DNA from: Buddleja alternifolia | Lineage: Eukaryota; Streptophyta; Magnoliopsida; Lamiales; Scrophulariaceae | NCBI GenBank assembly: GCA_019426215.1 | Contig: CM033402.1 | Span: 3,286,001 to 3,350,000, forward strand | DNA length: 64,000 bases | Direction of reading: 5' to 3' | Shown here: positions 1-12,373 of the stretch, piece by piece | How positions within the stretch are numbered: position 1 is the stretch's first letter | How the letters are laid out: each line of letters starts with the position of its first letter | Translations under genes and position numbers: made by a program | The notes under the pieces: model-generated | What the model was told of the DNA's origin: nothing | The model's input: only the letters and a program-made list of their open reading frames with translations | Database searches by the model: none

Positions 1-177
1 CCCAACACAAGGATCTCATTTAATCACATTGTCGCTAGTATAATATTGCTAATGGGTCCTCTATCTGAAACATTAGAATCATTAAGCAAATCGTCCATTA
101 GACAAGCAAAGGAGTTGGAAATAGGTACCTCTTCCTTCTCTTGAATCCCATTTACCTTAGCCAAAGATTTTCAGGAT

Positions 178-387
178 AGGATTTTTACCAACAAAGTCCG
201 GCACAGTTGATAGATAGCTGGGTTTCTTAACCTTTTGTCTAGGGTTCGATTCCTGGCGGTTTGTATGGAAAAAGCTTTGTTAGGAGAGGCAAAACTCACT
301 TCGGTGATCTCTACGCATCGAAGGGAAATAATCTCCTGCGTCCGGTTGGGAAACCTGGTATATACCAAAAAAAAAAAAAAAAAAGAG
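178..387 (+). mobile_element. tRNA-derived SINE
   Basis: A short element flanked by a 9-bp direct repeat (tttcaggat at 169-177 and 388-396). It has an internal pol III B-box-like motif (ggttcgattcc, about 242-252) and ends in a pure A tract of about 18 bases. This structure is that of a plant SINE inserted by LINE-type target-primed reverse transcription. It codes for nothing; the short reading frames across it are incidental. Confidence 0.75.
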
Positions 388-396
388 TTTCAGGAT

Positions 397-1382
397 GTGG
401 GCACCATTGGTTTCGTAGGAGAGTAAGTATTCTTACATCCTGCATTATGTAACTCAGCTACTCTTCTCTCCGACAATAGATTTGGCATCGGACTCCTCTT
501 AGGGAGATATATATTAACCGGATTCTAGTTTTTTGATTTATGTATACCCCCTTTTTTTTAAGTGAAAAATTAATCAATGGTTTTTTTTTCCTATCGAAAT
601 TGTTTTATTTTGGATTTTATTGTTTAATATTAAATATTTTTATGTAATTTATTTTTTATTTTATTATAGTAATTATTCAAAAAAAGGTTTTTATTAAAAT
701 CTTAGTTTGTACGATTATCAACATAAAAGTTCTAATAAATAAATTTCCACACAAAGTTACAATTGATTAATTTTAATTTAGAACGGCTGGGGCGTCTAAG
801 CCCATAAATTTATTAACTCTAAATGTTGAGGGTTTTGGAATAAAAATTTCGTGGAATGGACTTTTTGTTTTAGTGGGTTTTAACAATTTTCCCTAATAAA
901 TATTACAAATACTATGTATAGGGGTGAAAAACGAAAATCAAACTACTTGATATTTCAACTCGAGTTCGATCACAAATAGCTTGTTTGAGCTCGGCTAGTT
1001 AATATATCAAATCAAGTTTGAATAACTTTTTTGTGTTTGATAAGTTTTGAAAATGAGTTCGAGCTCGACTAGATTAATAAAAATTAATAAAAACATGTAT
1101 GTACAGGAAAATCAAACTATTCGAGCTCGACTCATATTCGGTTTAATTAAAGTTCATTTGAGTTTGGCTCGATTAATAATCAAACAAGCTCAAATACAAA
1201 TTTTAAAGCTCAATTGTATTTTAAATAAGGTTGAATAACATCTCTTTTGACTCGACTCGGCTCGATTAGACTCCTAACTATGTCAACATGCATGGCCGAC
1301 GTCTTCAATGACATCTTGTACTATGAAACCATTTTAGTACATACTTGTTCAGCTTTATTCTAATATAATATCTTCACTATTC
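397..1382. other. AT-rich spacer, no gene seen
   Basis: No supportable gene. About 918-1260 is a degenerate repeat rich in cgagctcg-type words, related to copies near 6185-6430, 22620-22870, 26020-26400 and 28920-29150. A GCCGAC word lies at 1295-1300. The stretch from about 1279 to 1340 is repeated at about 23419-23490, so it belongs to the duplicated upstream region of the LEA-like genes. Confidence 0.5.
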
Positions 1383-1448
1383 AATATCTATTTATTTATT
1401 TATTTTTATATAATACCACTCACTCCAAATACTTGGTCACCATGCGTT

Positions 1449-1547
1449 GCCGACCTAAATGATCATCTCAGCCATTCATTAGGAGATGAAGTCATTTTCA
1501 TTAATAAAAAAAGTCACGTAAAAGTTATTTACATTCCTTTATAAATA
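1449..1547 (+). promoter_or_regulatory. Promoter of LEA-like gene 1 (DRE core and TATA box)
   Basis: GCCGAC at 1449-1454 matches the DRE/CRT core bound by CBF/DREB factors, and TATAAATA lies at 1540-1547, about 115 bp before the start codon. The same order and wording recur before the three related genes, which suggests a preserved cold or drought response promoter. A second GCCGAC is at 1295-1300. The stress response is inferred from the motif, not demonstrated. Confidence 0.6.
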
Positions 1548-1661
1548 GATGAACCGTATCACATTTCACAATGTAAGAAACATATTAAAGAGCAAAAAGA
1601 AAAAGGAAATAGAAAAAAAAGAAAAAAAGCTGTTTAAAGTTAATTATTTTTTATCAAAGAA

Positions 1662-2725
1662 ATGGCAAGCATTGCAATCACTAGTAGCTTTACAAAGGTG
1701 CCAGATTCAATCATCAATCGCAAAGCTGTGAACTCTAGGATATTTATCAATGGCAATTCATCCGTATCTTTCCAGGTAAAATTATATGGAATTGTGATTC
1801 GTAAGGAGTTTCGAGAACTTATATCAGTATAATTACAACGATAAAGTTCTCCTAATTTTTTAGATTTACTCAAATAAAACTGAACATCTTTTGTAAGACA
1901 TTGGAATCATGTATATTATCTTTTATAAATTGTTACGTGATAACTTATATTTATTTGAATTTTTCATTAATAGAGTATTCTATTGCCAAAACCAAATTCT
2001 ATTCTCATTTTAATGAAGATAAAACAATTAAAGATTTAACTCGTTATACTGGCTTATTTTCTATTTCTTGCCACCATGTATATATATGTCATTTAGTTCA
2101 ATAAGGTATTCTAACAACATATTCAAATATAAATACATTATATTCTTGAAATAAATGAGTATTTTTATTCGAGATATTCACTAGTAACGAATTACTATAA
2201 TGAATCTTGTTAAGCAAAATTTATGATTTTTCTTTTTTCGAATTTAATCTCGAATATACCAATTAATTACAAGACTTACCTGAATTTCTATTTCGTTACT
2301 ATGTTAATAGTCACTATTGTTGTATTATTCTTGCCTATACAAGTGCATAATGAGTTAAGGTTGACGCTTACATCAAGGATTATGATCAATCACATGCAAT
2401 TATAATAACATTTGCAATTTAATTAACTAAGTTCGGCTAAACGAGATCTGAACAATATTTTTCATATGTGAACTTGTTTCCATCAATATAATTATGTTTA
2501 TTTTGGCTTAACCTTCAACAAAATGATCTAGAAAATGAACTAAATTTCTTTGATTTCGCATTGGATTTATATATTTATAAATGATTTATAGGTAAGTAGA
2601 CGTCCACGTTATGGTGCCAGGGCTTCATATGACGAGGCTGCTGAGGCAGCTAAAAAAGGAGCAGAGAAGAATTTTGATGCAGCCAAGAAGGGCGCCGAGC
2701 AATTCGAAAAGGATGTATGTGAATA

Positions 2726-2766
<41 letters not shown>

Positions 2767-3667
2767 ACGTTTTCTTTTCTATTTCCTTAAGTTTCTCATA
2801 AAAACAAATATTAAACCCTCCAAATTAGACACTTACTTAAAAAAAATTTACATCCTAAACTTCACTGGATTGATATTTTTGCATATTACGGTTCCCTCAA
2901 ATGCTTTCGCATATACCACTTTTAACATAAATTTGTCATTTTTAGTGATGAATTTTGAGGGATTACTTTTTATCCTTAAAATTATCATATCTACAATTAA
3001 AAAAACATGATTCAAGTAAATAAAAGAATTATAAAATAAGTGAACCTATTTTTGCCTTCAAAATTAGGTAAAATAATTTTAAGTAGAAACAATGAATTTT
3101 TTTTCTTCTCTTATCCTTGTTCATCAACGTTCACCACCCATGTTAAGAATTGAAGTAAAATTAATAGATGATCACACACGTGGTCAAATTAACAATTTTC
3201 ATAAAACTGCAAAAAATATATATCCTATTAGCCAACCTATTATTCTAAATTTGTAAACAATGAGACCATAATTGGACATGTCTTGTCGGACTACCGCTGC
3301 AGTTCCCCCTCGTGCAAAATATTAAAGTAGTCGCGTAAAAAATAACATTATTTAAAATGTTTTATCGTAAAATTAATGAAATATATTTTACTAATATTAG
3401 TAATTGAATTTTGCATTATAGGTGATTTCAACATTGGAGGACAATGCGGGGAAAGCGTCGAGCGCCGTTCAAGACGCCGCCGAGAAAGCGAAGAAAACAA
3501 CAGACGACGTCGTTGGCAATGTGAAGAAAGCCACAGAAGATGCTTGGGCTTCTTCTAAAGACACGGCGGAAAAGACCAAAGACGCGGCGGTGAGCAAGGG
3601 GGAGGAGGTTGCCGAGGGTGTTAAAGGCGCTGTCAAAGACGGAGCGGAGAAAGTTGACCGTACGTAG
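1662..3667 (+). CDS. LEA-like amphipathic stress protein, three exons, putative organelle-targeted
   Basis: Exons are 1662-1775, 2592-2714 and 3422-3667. Junctions are consensus (CAG/GTAAAA, TATAG/G, GAT/GTATGT, TATAG/G) and all in phase 0, giving 160 residues. Exon 1 encodes a Ser/Thr/Asn-rich start (MASIAITSSF), and a basic stretch ending in RYGARA at the start of exon 2 looks like a plastid (or mitochondrial) transit peptide with cleavage near residue 48. The rest is Ala/Lys/Glu/Asp-rich and Cys-free with repeated AAKKGAE-like and TAEKTKDAAV-like units, as in LEA_4/COR15-type proteins that fold into amphipathic helices and protect membranes or enzymes in dry or cold cells. The family call rests on composition and repeat pattern, and the compartment is inferred. 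Intron 2 begins with a TA/TG microsatellite (2725-2766). The closest relatives are the three shorter genes in this window. Confidence 0.72.
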
Positions 3668-3925
3668 CGTTAGCTAAGCTCAATTGAATGTAATTTTATT
3701 TATATGTTCTATTCTTATGTTGTATTAAAGATGGATTATGTTAATTTTCGTTCAATTTTTATGAAATAATAAGTAAAGTTTAATGAGTGGGATAAATTAT
3801 ATTTGGTTCATTACATGAAAAACGAAAATTACTTCCGTTTCTCGTATAATGAATAATATGAATAATGCTCGTACTTTTGAGTTAACTTGTTTAGCACACA
3901 TACATTATATATTCGCATTAAACTT

Positions 3926-3991
3926 GAAAATTATGACTATCAATTCGGGTTTATTGGATTAGATATTTAAGGTTGTATTTCCTATTAAAAA
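3926..3991 (+). mobile_element. 3' fragment of the cttgaattaaa-ending SINE
   Basis: The last ~65 bp of the SINE family described at 43178-43377, lacking its 5' part. It abuts the word aatatctatttatttattt (3992-4010), which is the target-site word flanking the complete copies before LEA-like genes 3 and 4. It is therefore the same insertion, partly deleted. Confidence 0.55.
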
Positions 3992-4059
3992 AATATCTAT
4001 TTATTTATTTGTTTTTATATAAAGACCACCTAGCCCAAATACTTGGTCACCATGCATTG

Positions 4060-4157
4060 GCCGACCTAAATGATTTTCTCAGCCATTCATTACATTGGAT
4101 GAAGTCGTTTTCACTAACAAAAGCCATGTAAGTAATTATTCCACTCCTCTATAAATA
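4060..4157 (+). promoter_or_regulatory. Promoter of LEA-like gene 2
   Basis: GCCGAC (DRE/CRT core) at 4060-4065 and TATAAATA at 4150-4157, about 78 bp before the ATG. The sequence from the SINE target site to the 5' leader is collinear with the promoter of gene 1. Confidence 0.6.
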
Positions 4158-4234
4158 GATACACTTATCACATTTCAGAATGCATGCAATAAATAAAGAG
4201 CCAAAAAAAGAAGAAGAAGAAGAAGAGCTTAACA

Positions 4235-4474
4235 ATGGCGGACAATGCAGGGAAAGCGCCGAGTGCCGTCCAAGACGCCACCGCTAACGCGAAGAAAACA
4301 GTAGACGACGTCGTTGGCAAAGTGGTGAAAGCAACAGGAGATGCTTGGGGCGCTGCGGCAAACACGGCGCAAAATACCAAAGACGGGGCGGTGAGCAATG
4401 CGGGGGCGGCTGCCGACGGTGTTAAAGGCGCTATCAAAGAAGGAGCGGCGAAAGTTGACCGTAGCGTTAGCTAG
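4235..4474 (+). CDS. Short LEA-like protein (gene 2), single exon
   Basis: 79 residues beginning MADNAGKAPSAVQDA. It aligns over its whole length with exon 3 of the gene at 1662-3667, with shared blocks DNAGKA, SAVQDA, TDDVVG-like, GDAW/EDAW, KTKDAAV-like, GVKGA and AKVDR. It has no transit peptide, signal peptide or Cys and consists mostly of Ala, Lys, Asp and Val in heptad-like spacing, so an amphipathic helix in the cytosol is likely. The leader before the ATG resembles the gene 1 leader up to an A/G-rich stretch and then passes directly into exon-3-like sequence. The ATG lies where gene 1 has ATT, so this start seems newly made. Start chosen because genes 3 and 4 share it. The function in stress protection is inferred. 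Confidence 0.68.
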   Translation: MADNAGKAPSAVQDATANAKKTVDDVVGKVVKATGDAWGAAANTAQNTKDGAVSNAGAAADGVKGAIKEGAAKVDRSVS

Positions 4475-4584
4475 GCTCAATTGAATGTAATTTTATTTGT
4501 GTCTCTTCTATTTCCCTATGTTGAATTGAAGATCCTTCTATTTTTATGAAATAATAAGTAAAGTTTAATAAGTGGGATAAAATC

Positions 4585-5022
4585 CATGGTTCGCCCGAAC
4601 GCCAGGAAATAGGTCGGAACGGCCGTTCCGACATGGGAACGGCCCCGGCGTTCCAAAGTTTTATGACATTTCGTTTGTGTACGTGAAAGCTGGTGGAACG
4701 GCCGATAAACTTCGAGATGGGCGAGATTTGGGTACGACGCGGCCGTTCCGGCGATTTCCTGCGTCGGAACGGAAGATTGAATGGACAGAAACTAAACTTT
4801 ATCCTAAACCTCTTCTTCACCACTTGAATAGCGCACCCCCGACCCCACCAGTGGAAAGAAAGAAAAGTAAAGAAATTATTGCAAGGTGGAAAGGAAGGAA
4901 GATGACAGAGGAAAGATTAGAAAAAAAATTATTACCTGGAGGAAGAAAAGGAAGAAGACGGTGGAAAGTGAGAAGAAAGAAGAAAAAAAAAAGAAATTTA
5001 TAATATTAATATAATTTACAAG

Positions 5023-5056
<34 letters not shown>

Positions 5057-5245
5057 GTATACAAGAAATTTAGACATTTAATATGATATTTACTAATTCT
5101 AAAAAAAAATTGGATTTTTTTTTTATAATTTTTGAGCAATTTAAGCCAAAAAGTTGTGGAACAGCCGCGACGGTTCCACGACCTTGCCATGAAACTGGAA
5201 TGGTGGTCTCCGCGACAACCATCGGGACCGTTCTGGCGAACCATG
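4585..5245. mobile_element. Non-autonomous hAT-like element (CATGGTTCGCC ends)
   Basis: Imperfect terminal inverted repeats CATGGTTCGCC...GGCGAACCATG, with many GGAACGG/CCGTTCC words in both subterminal arms and an AT-rich core. The equivalent position downstream of gene 1 (about 3786-3800, gggataaattat) is unfilled, and gataaa-type words flank the element, fitting an 8-bp target duplication with slippage. No transposase is present. A nested relative at 18991-19426 has a perfect 8-bp duplication. Confidence 0.7.
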
Positions 5246-5932
5246 GGATAAATTATATTTGGTTCATTACATGAAAAACATCTATAAATAAGAATACTTC
5301 TATACTCTGTTAGTTAATCGTATAATACGCATACGTATGTATAATTGAAAAATACTTTCGTTTCTCGTATGCATTCTAAACATAATGAATAATACTCATA
5401 CTTTTGACTTAACTCGTTTAGTACATGTACTTTGCGTATCCTTTTTAAACTTGACGAATAATACTCTAATTTGGCAAAAAAAAATATTTTTAAATATAAA
5501 ACTTAAAAATTATAATTAATTTTTTTTAGTACTAATTGAGTATTACACAATTAAAAACCTACTAACCTCAATAATTTATCAAAATATTAATTATTGTCAA
5601 TTAGAGACTCATATAAACTATTATTTTTATTAAATAAAAGCGAGTGCAAACAATATATTACTCAAATTTATATGAAAATCAACCGTATTTTTCCTCCCAA
5701 ATAATTTATTTATATTTGTATTATATTTGTATGTCTACGAATCCATTTATTTCCCGTACCCGTATTTTTTAGCCGATTTTTTCACTGTAACTTTCAAGAA
5801 AATTCCATAGTATACTCGTATATATTAAATGACGAATTTCTCTCGTCAGTATTTAACTAACTAGGCTTCTATCATTGTGGAAGCAATATTAGAGATTGAA
5901 AAATGAGTCAATTTATTTGATTAGGAAAATTA

Positions 5933-6180
5933 CACACAAACCCCCTTGCTTATTGTGTATTTACCAAAAAACTCTTTATTTATTGGAAATTATCAACACA
6001 CTCCCTTGTGTTAAAGATTTCTTACAATTACACCTCATATGTGTTTAAAAATTCTTACGACTTTACCCCATATAAACCTTACAAATAGACTCCTTAAGGG
6101 GGTATTGGTAATTTGCAATAAGTGATAGGGAGTTTTGGTAATTACACAATAAGTGAGGGGATCTGTGTGTAATTTATCCT
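5933..6180. mobile_element. 248-bp MITE, MULE-like, copy 1
   Basis: Long inverted repeats: AGGAAAATTACACACA at the left and its diverged complement ending TGTGTGTAATTTATCCT at the right, with similarity continuing inward for about 50 bp. It is flanked by atttgatt (5925-5932) and atttgata (6181-6188). Copies at 22373-22616 and 25774-26006 lie at equivalent positions in duplicated DNA, so it predates the duplications. Confidence 0.7.
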
Positions 6181-6686
6181 ATTTGATATTCGACTCGAAA
6201 TTGATTGTTAAAAACTCATTTGAGTTTGATATTAACATAATAAATCAAGTTTGAACACCTTTTTTTATTTGATAATTTTTTGAGCTTGGCTCATGTTCAA
6301 TTGAATTGAAGGTTTTTTGAACTTTTTTTAATCAACAATTAAATAAAACTCAAACACAAAATTTTTAAGTTCAATAACGAATAAGCTTAAATAATAAGCT
6401 ATTTGACTCAATTCACTTCATTTACAACCCTACTCACGTATTTTTTGGAAACAATAGAATTCAAAAGAAGCCTTAACTACATTATCACGTGCAATTATAA
6501 TAACATTTGCAATTTAATTAATTAAGTTCGGCTAAACGAGATCTAAACAATATTTTTCATATGTGAACTTGTTTCCATCAATATAATTATGTTGATTTTG
6601 GCTTAACCTTCAACAAAATGATCTAGAAAATGAACTAAATTTCTTTGATGTCGCATTGGATTTATATATTTATAAATGATCTATAG

Positions 6687-6809
6687 GTAAGTAGACATCC
6701 ACGTTATGGTGCCATGGCTTCATATGACGAGGCTGCTGAGGCAGCTAAAAAAGGAGCAGAGAAGAATTTTGATGCAGCCAAGAAGGGCGCCGAGCAATTC
6801 GAAAAGGAT
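6687..6809 (+). pseudogene. Relic exon 2 of LEA-like gene 1
   Basis: An open 41-codon copy of exon 2 (2592-2714) with both splice sites kept and only a few substitutions (two Arg codons became His and Met). It has no exon 1, because the duplication started in intron 1, and no exon 3, because of the 1.2-kb deletion. A 9.5-kb transposon sits 11 bp after its donor site. It cannot make the parental protein. Confidence 0.8.
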
Positions 6810-7905
6810 GTATGTGAATAAGATATAAGATCCACTATACATCATTGGATCAATTAAATCCAACAGTCCAAAAATAACCTAGAAACAGGCGGGAAAATGG
6901 GTTTTAATTGGCTCAAGGGGTATAATTGTCAGATTATTTCATTATACAGTATCATCCTCCCCCAAAAAAAAGGGCATAAAAATCTTCCCTAAAATATCTC
7001 CATTTGAAATTGCGAAAATCTCACATACAATCTCTCGATTTGTTACCAAAATTGACTCAAACAATTTATAGAATCCTATTAAACCTATAACTCCATCGAT
7101 TAACACCACAAATACGCACCAAAAATCAAACGATTCTCATCGCAAAAAAAAAAACCCAAAATTTCAGAAGCATTACATCGGATAATTTTTATCAAATATA
7201 AGGTCGAAGAACGCTCCCAGGAGGAATGGTAATCTATTATACATTCAATTTCTGTTGTTCTTCGAACAAATACTGTATAAATATTTGTTTTTTGAGTTAC
7301 AAAAAGTGGTGTTGTTGATTTGCTGTCTAAATAATGTGATTTTGTTTAGTTTATATGCATATTTGAGTAATATATGTTGTATATTATTACATTATTTTGA
7401 TCATTTTAACTGTATAATATATAAAGAAGTGTTGTATAATGGTTTGTATTATACTGTATAATAATGAATAAGACTCTGTATAATAGTTTACATCATCTTA
7501 ACTGTATTGTGTATGCACAGTGTATATTTGGGTATAATCTAATGTATAATTTTTTATACCATTCTATATAGTTGTGTATAAAATTTTGTATAATGGAGTG
7601 ACTCACTAATTGTATCTCATTAATCCCACAATGTATATCATCGTTGTATGTAGTGTATAATGGGTTATACACTACTGTATAATTATTTAAAATCACTAAT
7701 TATAGAGAATTTTTATTTGTGAGATAATGTATATTGGATACAAATAGGGGATTGATGGTCATAATATGAATTTGTGATTTACAATATACATTATACTTAA
7801 TTTTTGAGTGTATAATACAATAATATTTGCTCTATAATATATTGGATGTTAATGATAACTAAATAATTCATAGTGTATAATGTATTTATCTACTGTATAA
7901 TCCAG

Positions 7906-10900
7906 TTTCTGAAGAAGATGCATCCTCAACCGATTCAGATGATAGGTTACAGCTTGTGCCTGCCAACGTTGTTGAGCCTCTTAGTGTCAAAAAACCTAGT
8001 TCTGATGATGATTACGTACAATCAGCCAAAGAATTGTCTGATCGCGACGAAGAGACCGAATCAGAACAACAGCCTCCTCCTCGAAGAAGACGTGCGAAGC
8101 AACAGCCTACAAAAACATAATCTAAAAAATAGAAAACACGGACTGTATCCAAACATCAACCACAGGGGAAAAAGAAGGTGGTTGAGTATACACGAATAAG
8201 AGTCTCATTGAAGGTCTTGGTGGATGCTCTTTCAAAACTGACCAAACCACAACGGGAATGGGTGAGACAATCCCGGTTCGGGTCCTTTTTGGATTTCAAG
8301 ATTAAAGAGCTGCCTCACAGGCTCGGCTATAAAGTTGTAAAATCTTTAAATCCAGCAAACTTCAGACTTACTCTGCCCGGGGGAAAGATCAATATTACAG
8401 AGTATGATGTAGTAGAGGTTTTGGGATTTCCACACGGGAATCGGCATATAGACCTCACGGTAAGAAATCCAAAGAGGGCGGACGCATTTACTGACCAATT
8501 TGGGCTTGATAAGTCCAAAAAGTTTAAAGTTTTGGCATCAATGGTGATGAACGCAATTCAATCTGATAAACAGCTCACAGATCGATTCAAGCTGAATTTT
8601 ATGACGATTATGTATAATTGCTTGATAGAGACTTCTAGTACACCATTTGTCAACAAGAAGATACTGAATTTCAAGGGGTCTCTTGATGAGTTGTCAAGTT
8701 ACAATTTGCCTGGACTTGTTCTAAATAGTTTGGGAGACACGAAAAAAGTTTGGGAAGCAGATCCGGCAACTCGCATGTATACGGGACCTCTTCTATTTCT
8801 GATTGTAAGTTTACAGTACCTCTTTTGATGTTGATTGTGTTCCAATAATGTGTTTTTGTTGATTTGGTGTATAATGTGTATAATGTGTTATATGAACTAG
8901 CACTGTATAATGGTATATTATTTTTTGTATAATGGTTTATAAGATAGTGAAGAATGGTTTACATGTTACTATATAATTGTATGATCTCAATTTTTTTTCC
9001 CTCCAAATTCAGATATTGTATGTTGACAGAGTCAACTACAAGGGTCAGATGACAGTCCAAAGATCAATCCCCGCTTGGCTCACTTGGACAGACTCTGCGC
9101 TACGGGAAAAGAGTAACGTAGAGATTCAACATGGAGTTTTTGGGCAGGGGATCATATCAAAGGGGCAGTGGGAATTGAAGGCTGAAAAAGGGAAACATGT
9201 TGCTCAACATATTGAAGCTCCAAAACAACCCAGTACCTCTTTAGAAGCTCCAACAGAAACAGATGTATCCATCAAGGACTGGAATACATTTGAAGAGGTA
9301 TGCGTATTTATGTAATAAGTAAATTTATTTTAACAGTATAATGTACAATTACATACTGTATAAATATACTTCCATTTAATGTATAATGGTTTGTAATACG
9401 CAGGGGATGATTTTCAATTTGGAAAGGGCTGCAGTAGACCTGATGGATAATCTTATTAAGTACAATGGATACATTCAAGCATGTGATTCCATACTTCCAT
9501 CAAATCCACGGTTGAGGAAAATTGAAAAAAGGGTGTTCGATCAGGTTGAAAAATTGTATAGAACAAAACCAGTGACAAGTACATATCAACCAGTAGCACC
9601 TTCCTCACCTGAACAACATGCAGCCGCCCAAGCTGATCCGCCTCTCCAACCCGAACAATCTACACCGGATAAGACAATAAGTACTCCAGTAGATTCACAG
9701 CCAACCTTCAACTTGATGACACAAATAACACCGCATAAAGTGCAACAACCAGAAGAGGTTTCAACAAAGGAAACAACAATCCCCCAAATGCCAAATTTTA
9801 ACCTGTTTACACAACCGCATCAGGATGATCCAGAGGGGGCTGTGTTGTCAATTGCTAGACAATACACTGGTGACGCCTCCAATATCTCTGAGCAAGTGCC
9901 TCCAGATGTGACAACAAATGGGGGGAGGAACAGCTGCCGTGCAATTCGTCTATCAAAAAAGGAGACAATTAAGATCAGGGCCAGATCCATGCTCTCCTTA
10001 CATTCAATGGGTTGTACAAGTAACATTAAAACATAGCCAAAGTGAAAAAAGATTATGGGATTGGATGAATCAGGTCGATGAGGAAAACATGTGAGTACAT
10101 ATCATTCTAAATACATTTGTTTTATTGAGTACACTGTATAATGTATTACTGCATGCTGCATAATTGTTGTATAATGTATAATTGCACACTGTATAATGCA
10201 TCATTCCATAATGTATAATGTATAATTGCATTATACATTATACACTGTATAATGGTTTTTCAGGTCTATTGTTTTCCAAAGTGGTGACGTAATGTGCAGT
10301 ATTTGGGATGTAAAATCATTGGCTCAACGCAATGAGCTTTTAACCGGAGTGATTGATACTTGGTCATACAGGCTGAACAACGCCGAGGCAACAAAAACCC
10401 CAACATCACCACTTCGATTTTATTTTACAGTGGCCGACACGGTAAATAATATTTCTTACATATTTTTAATGCATATATTATGTATGTTCTGCACGCTAAC
10501 TCATTTCTAAAAAAATCATTTACAGGTTTTCTTCACGTCAAAACGAGGAAACAAGGGTAATGAAACGGTTCTGTCAACCTTCCTGCAGAACATAAATAAT
10601 CGAATGAACATGTTTCCCAAAGTCAACATAACCAACGTGACATTGGTAAGTTGAACCCGTCTCTTTATTCTAATAATCGTAATTTATGCCATTTTATTAA
10701 CATCACTTACAACCATCTTCGTGTAGGCTTTCTTTCCTATTCTTCATTCTGGACACTACTACGTGGTGTGCTTTAATTTGAAGAATCCAACAATTGAGAT
10801 ACTTGACAACAGCACAACAGATGTCTCACTCGAAGATAAATATCAATATGTGCCATTCACTTTGGTAACATCTTTACTTTTATAGTATATTATTCAGTGA

Positions 10901-11516
10901 TATACTGTATAATGTTACATCCAAACACTGTATAATGATGCAGTTGTGTACTGTATACTGATATATAAATACATTGTATAATGGTGAATTACTTTGATGT
11001 GTAATTATATAGTAAAATACGTTATACTTATATATTTATACACTTAATCTTACATTTTAAGTTTGTCATTTCATTCAGAGAGACATGTTTGTCGTGTTCC
11101 TGAAGGATAAGAACCATCCGGCTGTAAATGCATTATCTACCATGGAAATTGTAAGGCTCCCAATGTCGTGGCGTACACTCAAAAACAAAGAAGATTGTGG
11201 CGTTTTTGTTATGCGTCACATGGAGACTTACAGTGGTGGAGGGTTGAAGAATTGGGATCCGGAATTGGGCACAAAAAATGTAATGTTTATTTAAATCTTA
11301 TCTAATTTTGTGAAACTCTTTTTTTCCAATCTATTTAATTTTATTATTTATACAATGCAGCAAGCGCAAATTGCAAAACTCAAAAGACTGAGAAGCCTTT
11401 ATCTGAAAAAGATCCTGACTTCCGATCTGAATGGATTGAGAGACACCATCATTAGTCAATCAAAAGAGGTTGAAAAGGCTAAGGCCCAAAAGAAAAAGGA
11501 TAGGAAGGGAAACTAA
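7906..11516 (+). pseudogene. Ulp1-type (C48) cysteine protease gene of the MULE, degenerate
   Basis: Exons by splice consensus and frame: 7906-8804, 9013-9297, 9404-10090, 10264-10441, 10526-10645, 10727-10864, 11079-11279 and 11361-11516; a small first exon near 7200-7228 is possible. Exons up to ~9297 carry a conserved N-terminal domain typical of transposon-borne plant Ulp1-like proteins. The next exon is a Pro/Gln/Thr-rich linker. The C-terminal exons have the SUMO-protease-like triad: His in GHYYVV (10754), Asp in ILDN (10805) and Cys in EDCGVF (11196). The final exon is a Lys-rich tail. Breaks are two in-frame stops in the first listed exon (TAA 8118, TAG 8130) and a frame change near a G6 run at 9920-9925. 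Such genes are known passengers of plant MULEs (KAONASHI type); the substrate is unknown. Confidence 0.72.
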
Positions 11517-12372
11517 TAGAAACATGAAATGGATACGAATTATGAATTGATTATACGGTTTTTCTTTTTATTCTCTAAATTTCAATGTAGGTTTTACAAT
11601 TTATGAGTTTTGTTAGTTACAATGTAACTTTTATTTGGATCATTTAAGCCTGTACAGTTTGTTTCATACTTAGTTTATACTGTGTATATTTGGAAACAGT
11701 TCATTATACAATTACTAACGTTTCAGTATACACTGCATATCACTTCACTATACAGTAACCCAATATAAAAGACATACAAAAATTTTAATGAAGGTAAACA
11801 ACACTGCATTATACATTGTATTATATTGCATTATACAATGAACAGCCTATCATTCTACATTAACAAACTATATGGGAAAACAAAGCTATTTTTCCTTTGA
11901 GGGACAATCAGTCAATCAAAAGAGGTTGAAAAGGCTCAGGCCCAAAAAGAAAAAGGAAATGAAAGGAAACTAATAGAAACATGAAATGGATACGAATTAT
12001 GAATTGATTATACTGTTTTTTTTTATTATTATTCTCTAAATTTCAACGTAGGTTTTACAATTTATGAGTTTTATTAGTTACAATGTAGCTTTTATTTGGA
12101 TCATTTAAGCCTGTACAGTTTGTTTCATACTTAATTTATACTGTGTATATTTGGAAACACTTCATTATACAGTTACTAACGTTTCAGTATACACTGCATA
12201 TCACTTCACTATACAGTAAACCAATATAAAAGACATACAACACTATTAATGAAGGTAAACAATATCCCATTTCATTATACATTGAATAACACCACATTAT
12301 ACATTGTATTATATTGCATTATACAATGAACAGCCTATCATTCTACATTAACTAACTATATGGGAAAACAAA
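11452..12372. repeat. Tandem duplication of ~456 bp between the convergent MULE genes
   Basis: Unit 1 (about 11452-11907) and unit 2 (about 11908-12372) are nearly identical. Each contains the tail of the last Ulp1-gene exon and the region beyond the transposase stop codon. Start words (gtcaatcaaaagaggttg) and end words (tttttcctttgagggaca) repeat in order, so one event duplicated the 3' ends of both genes. Confidence 0.8.
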
Positions 12373-12373
12373 G

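Larger units (their letters stand above)
2396..6484. repeat. Segmental tandem duplication, unit 1
   Basis: This ~4.1-kb unit runs from intron 1 of LEA-like gene 1 through its exons 2-3, LEA-like gene 2, a hAT element and a MITE. It recurs as unit 2 at 6490-22922. The junction at 6480-6490 joins the unit end (attatca) to the unit start (gcaattataataac) with only a few bases of shared sequence, suggesting microhomology-mediated duplication. Confidence 0.85.

Noticed and set aside
918..1260. Possible hAT MITE starting taggggtga
   Set aside because: No matching right end or target duplication could be found.
3376..3558. Overlapping Arg/Glu-rich reading frame
   Set aside because: It is the shadow of exon 3 of LEA-like gene 1 in another frame, rich in Arg because the true frame is GC-rich with Ala and Lys codons.
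4229..4480. Minus-strand frames opposite the LEA-like genes (also near 25286 and 28119)
   Set aside because: They mirror the GC-rich coding strand and have no family features of their own.
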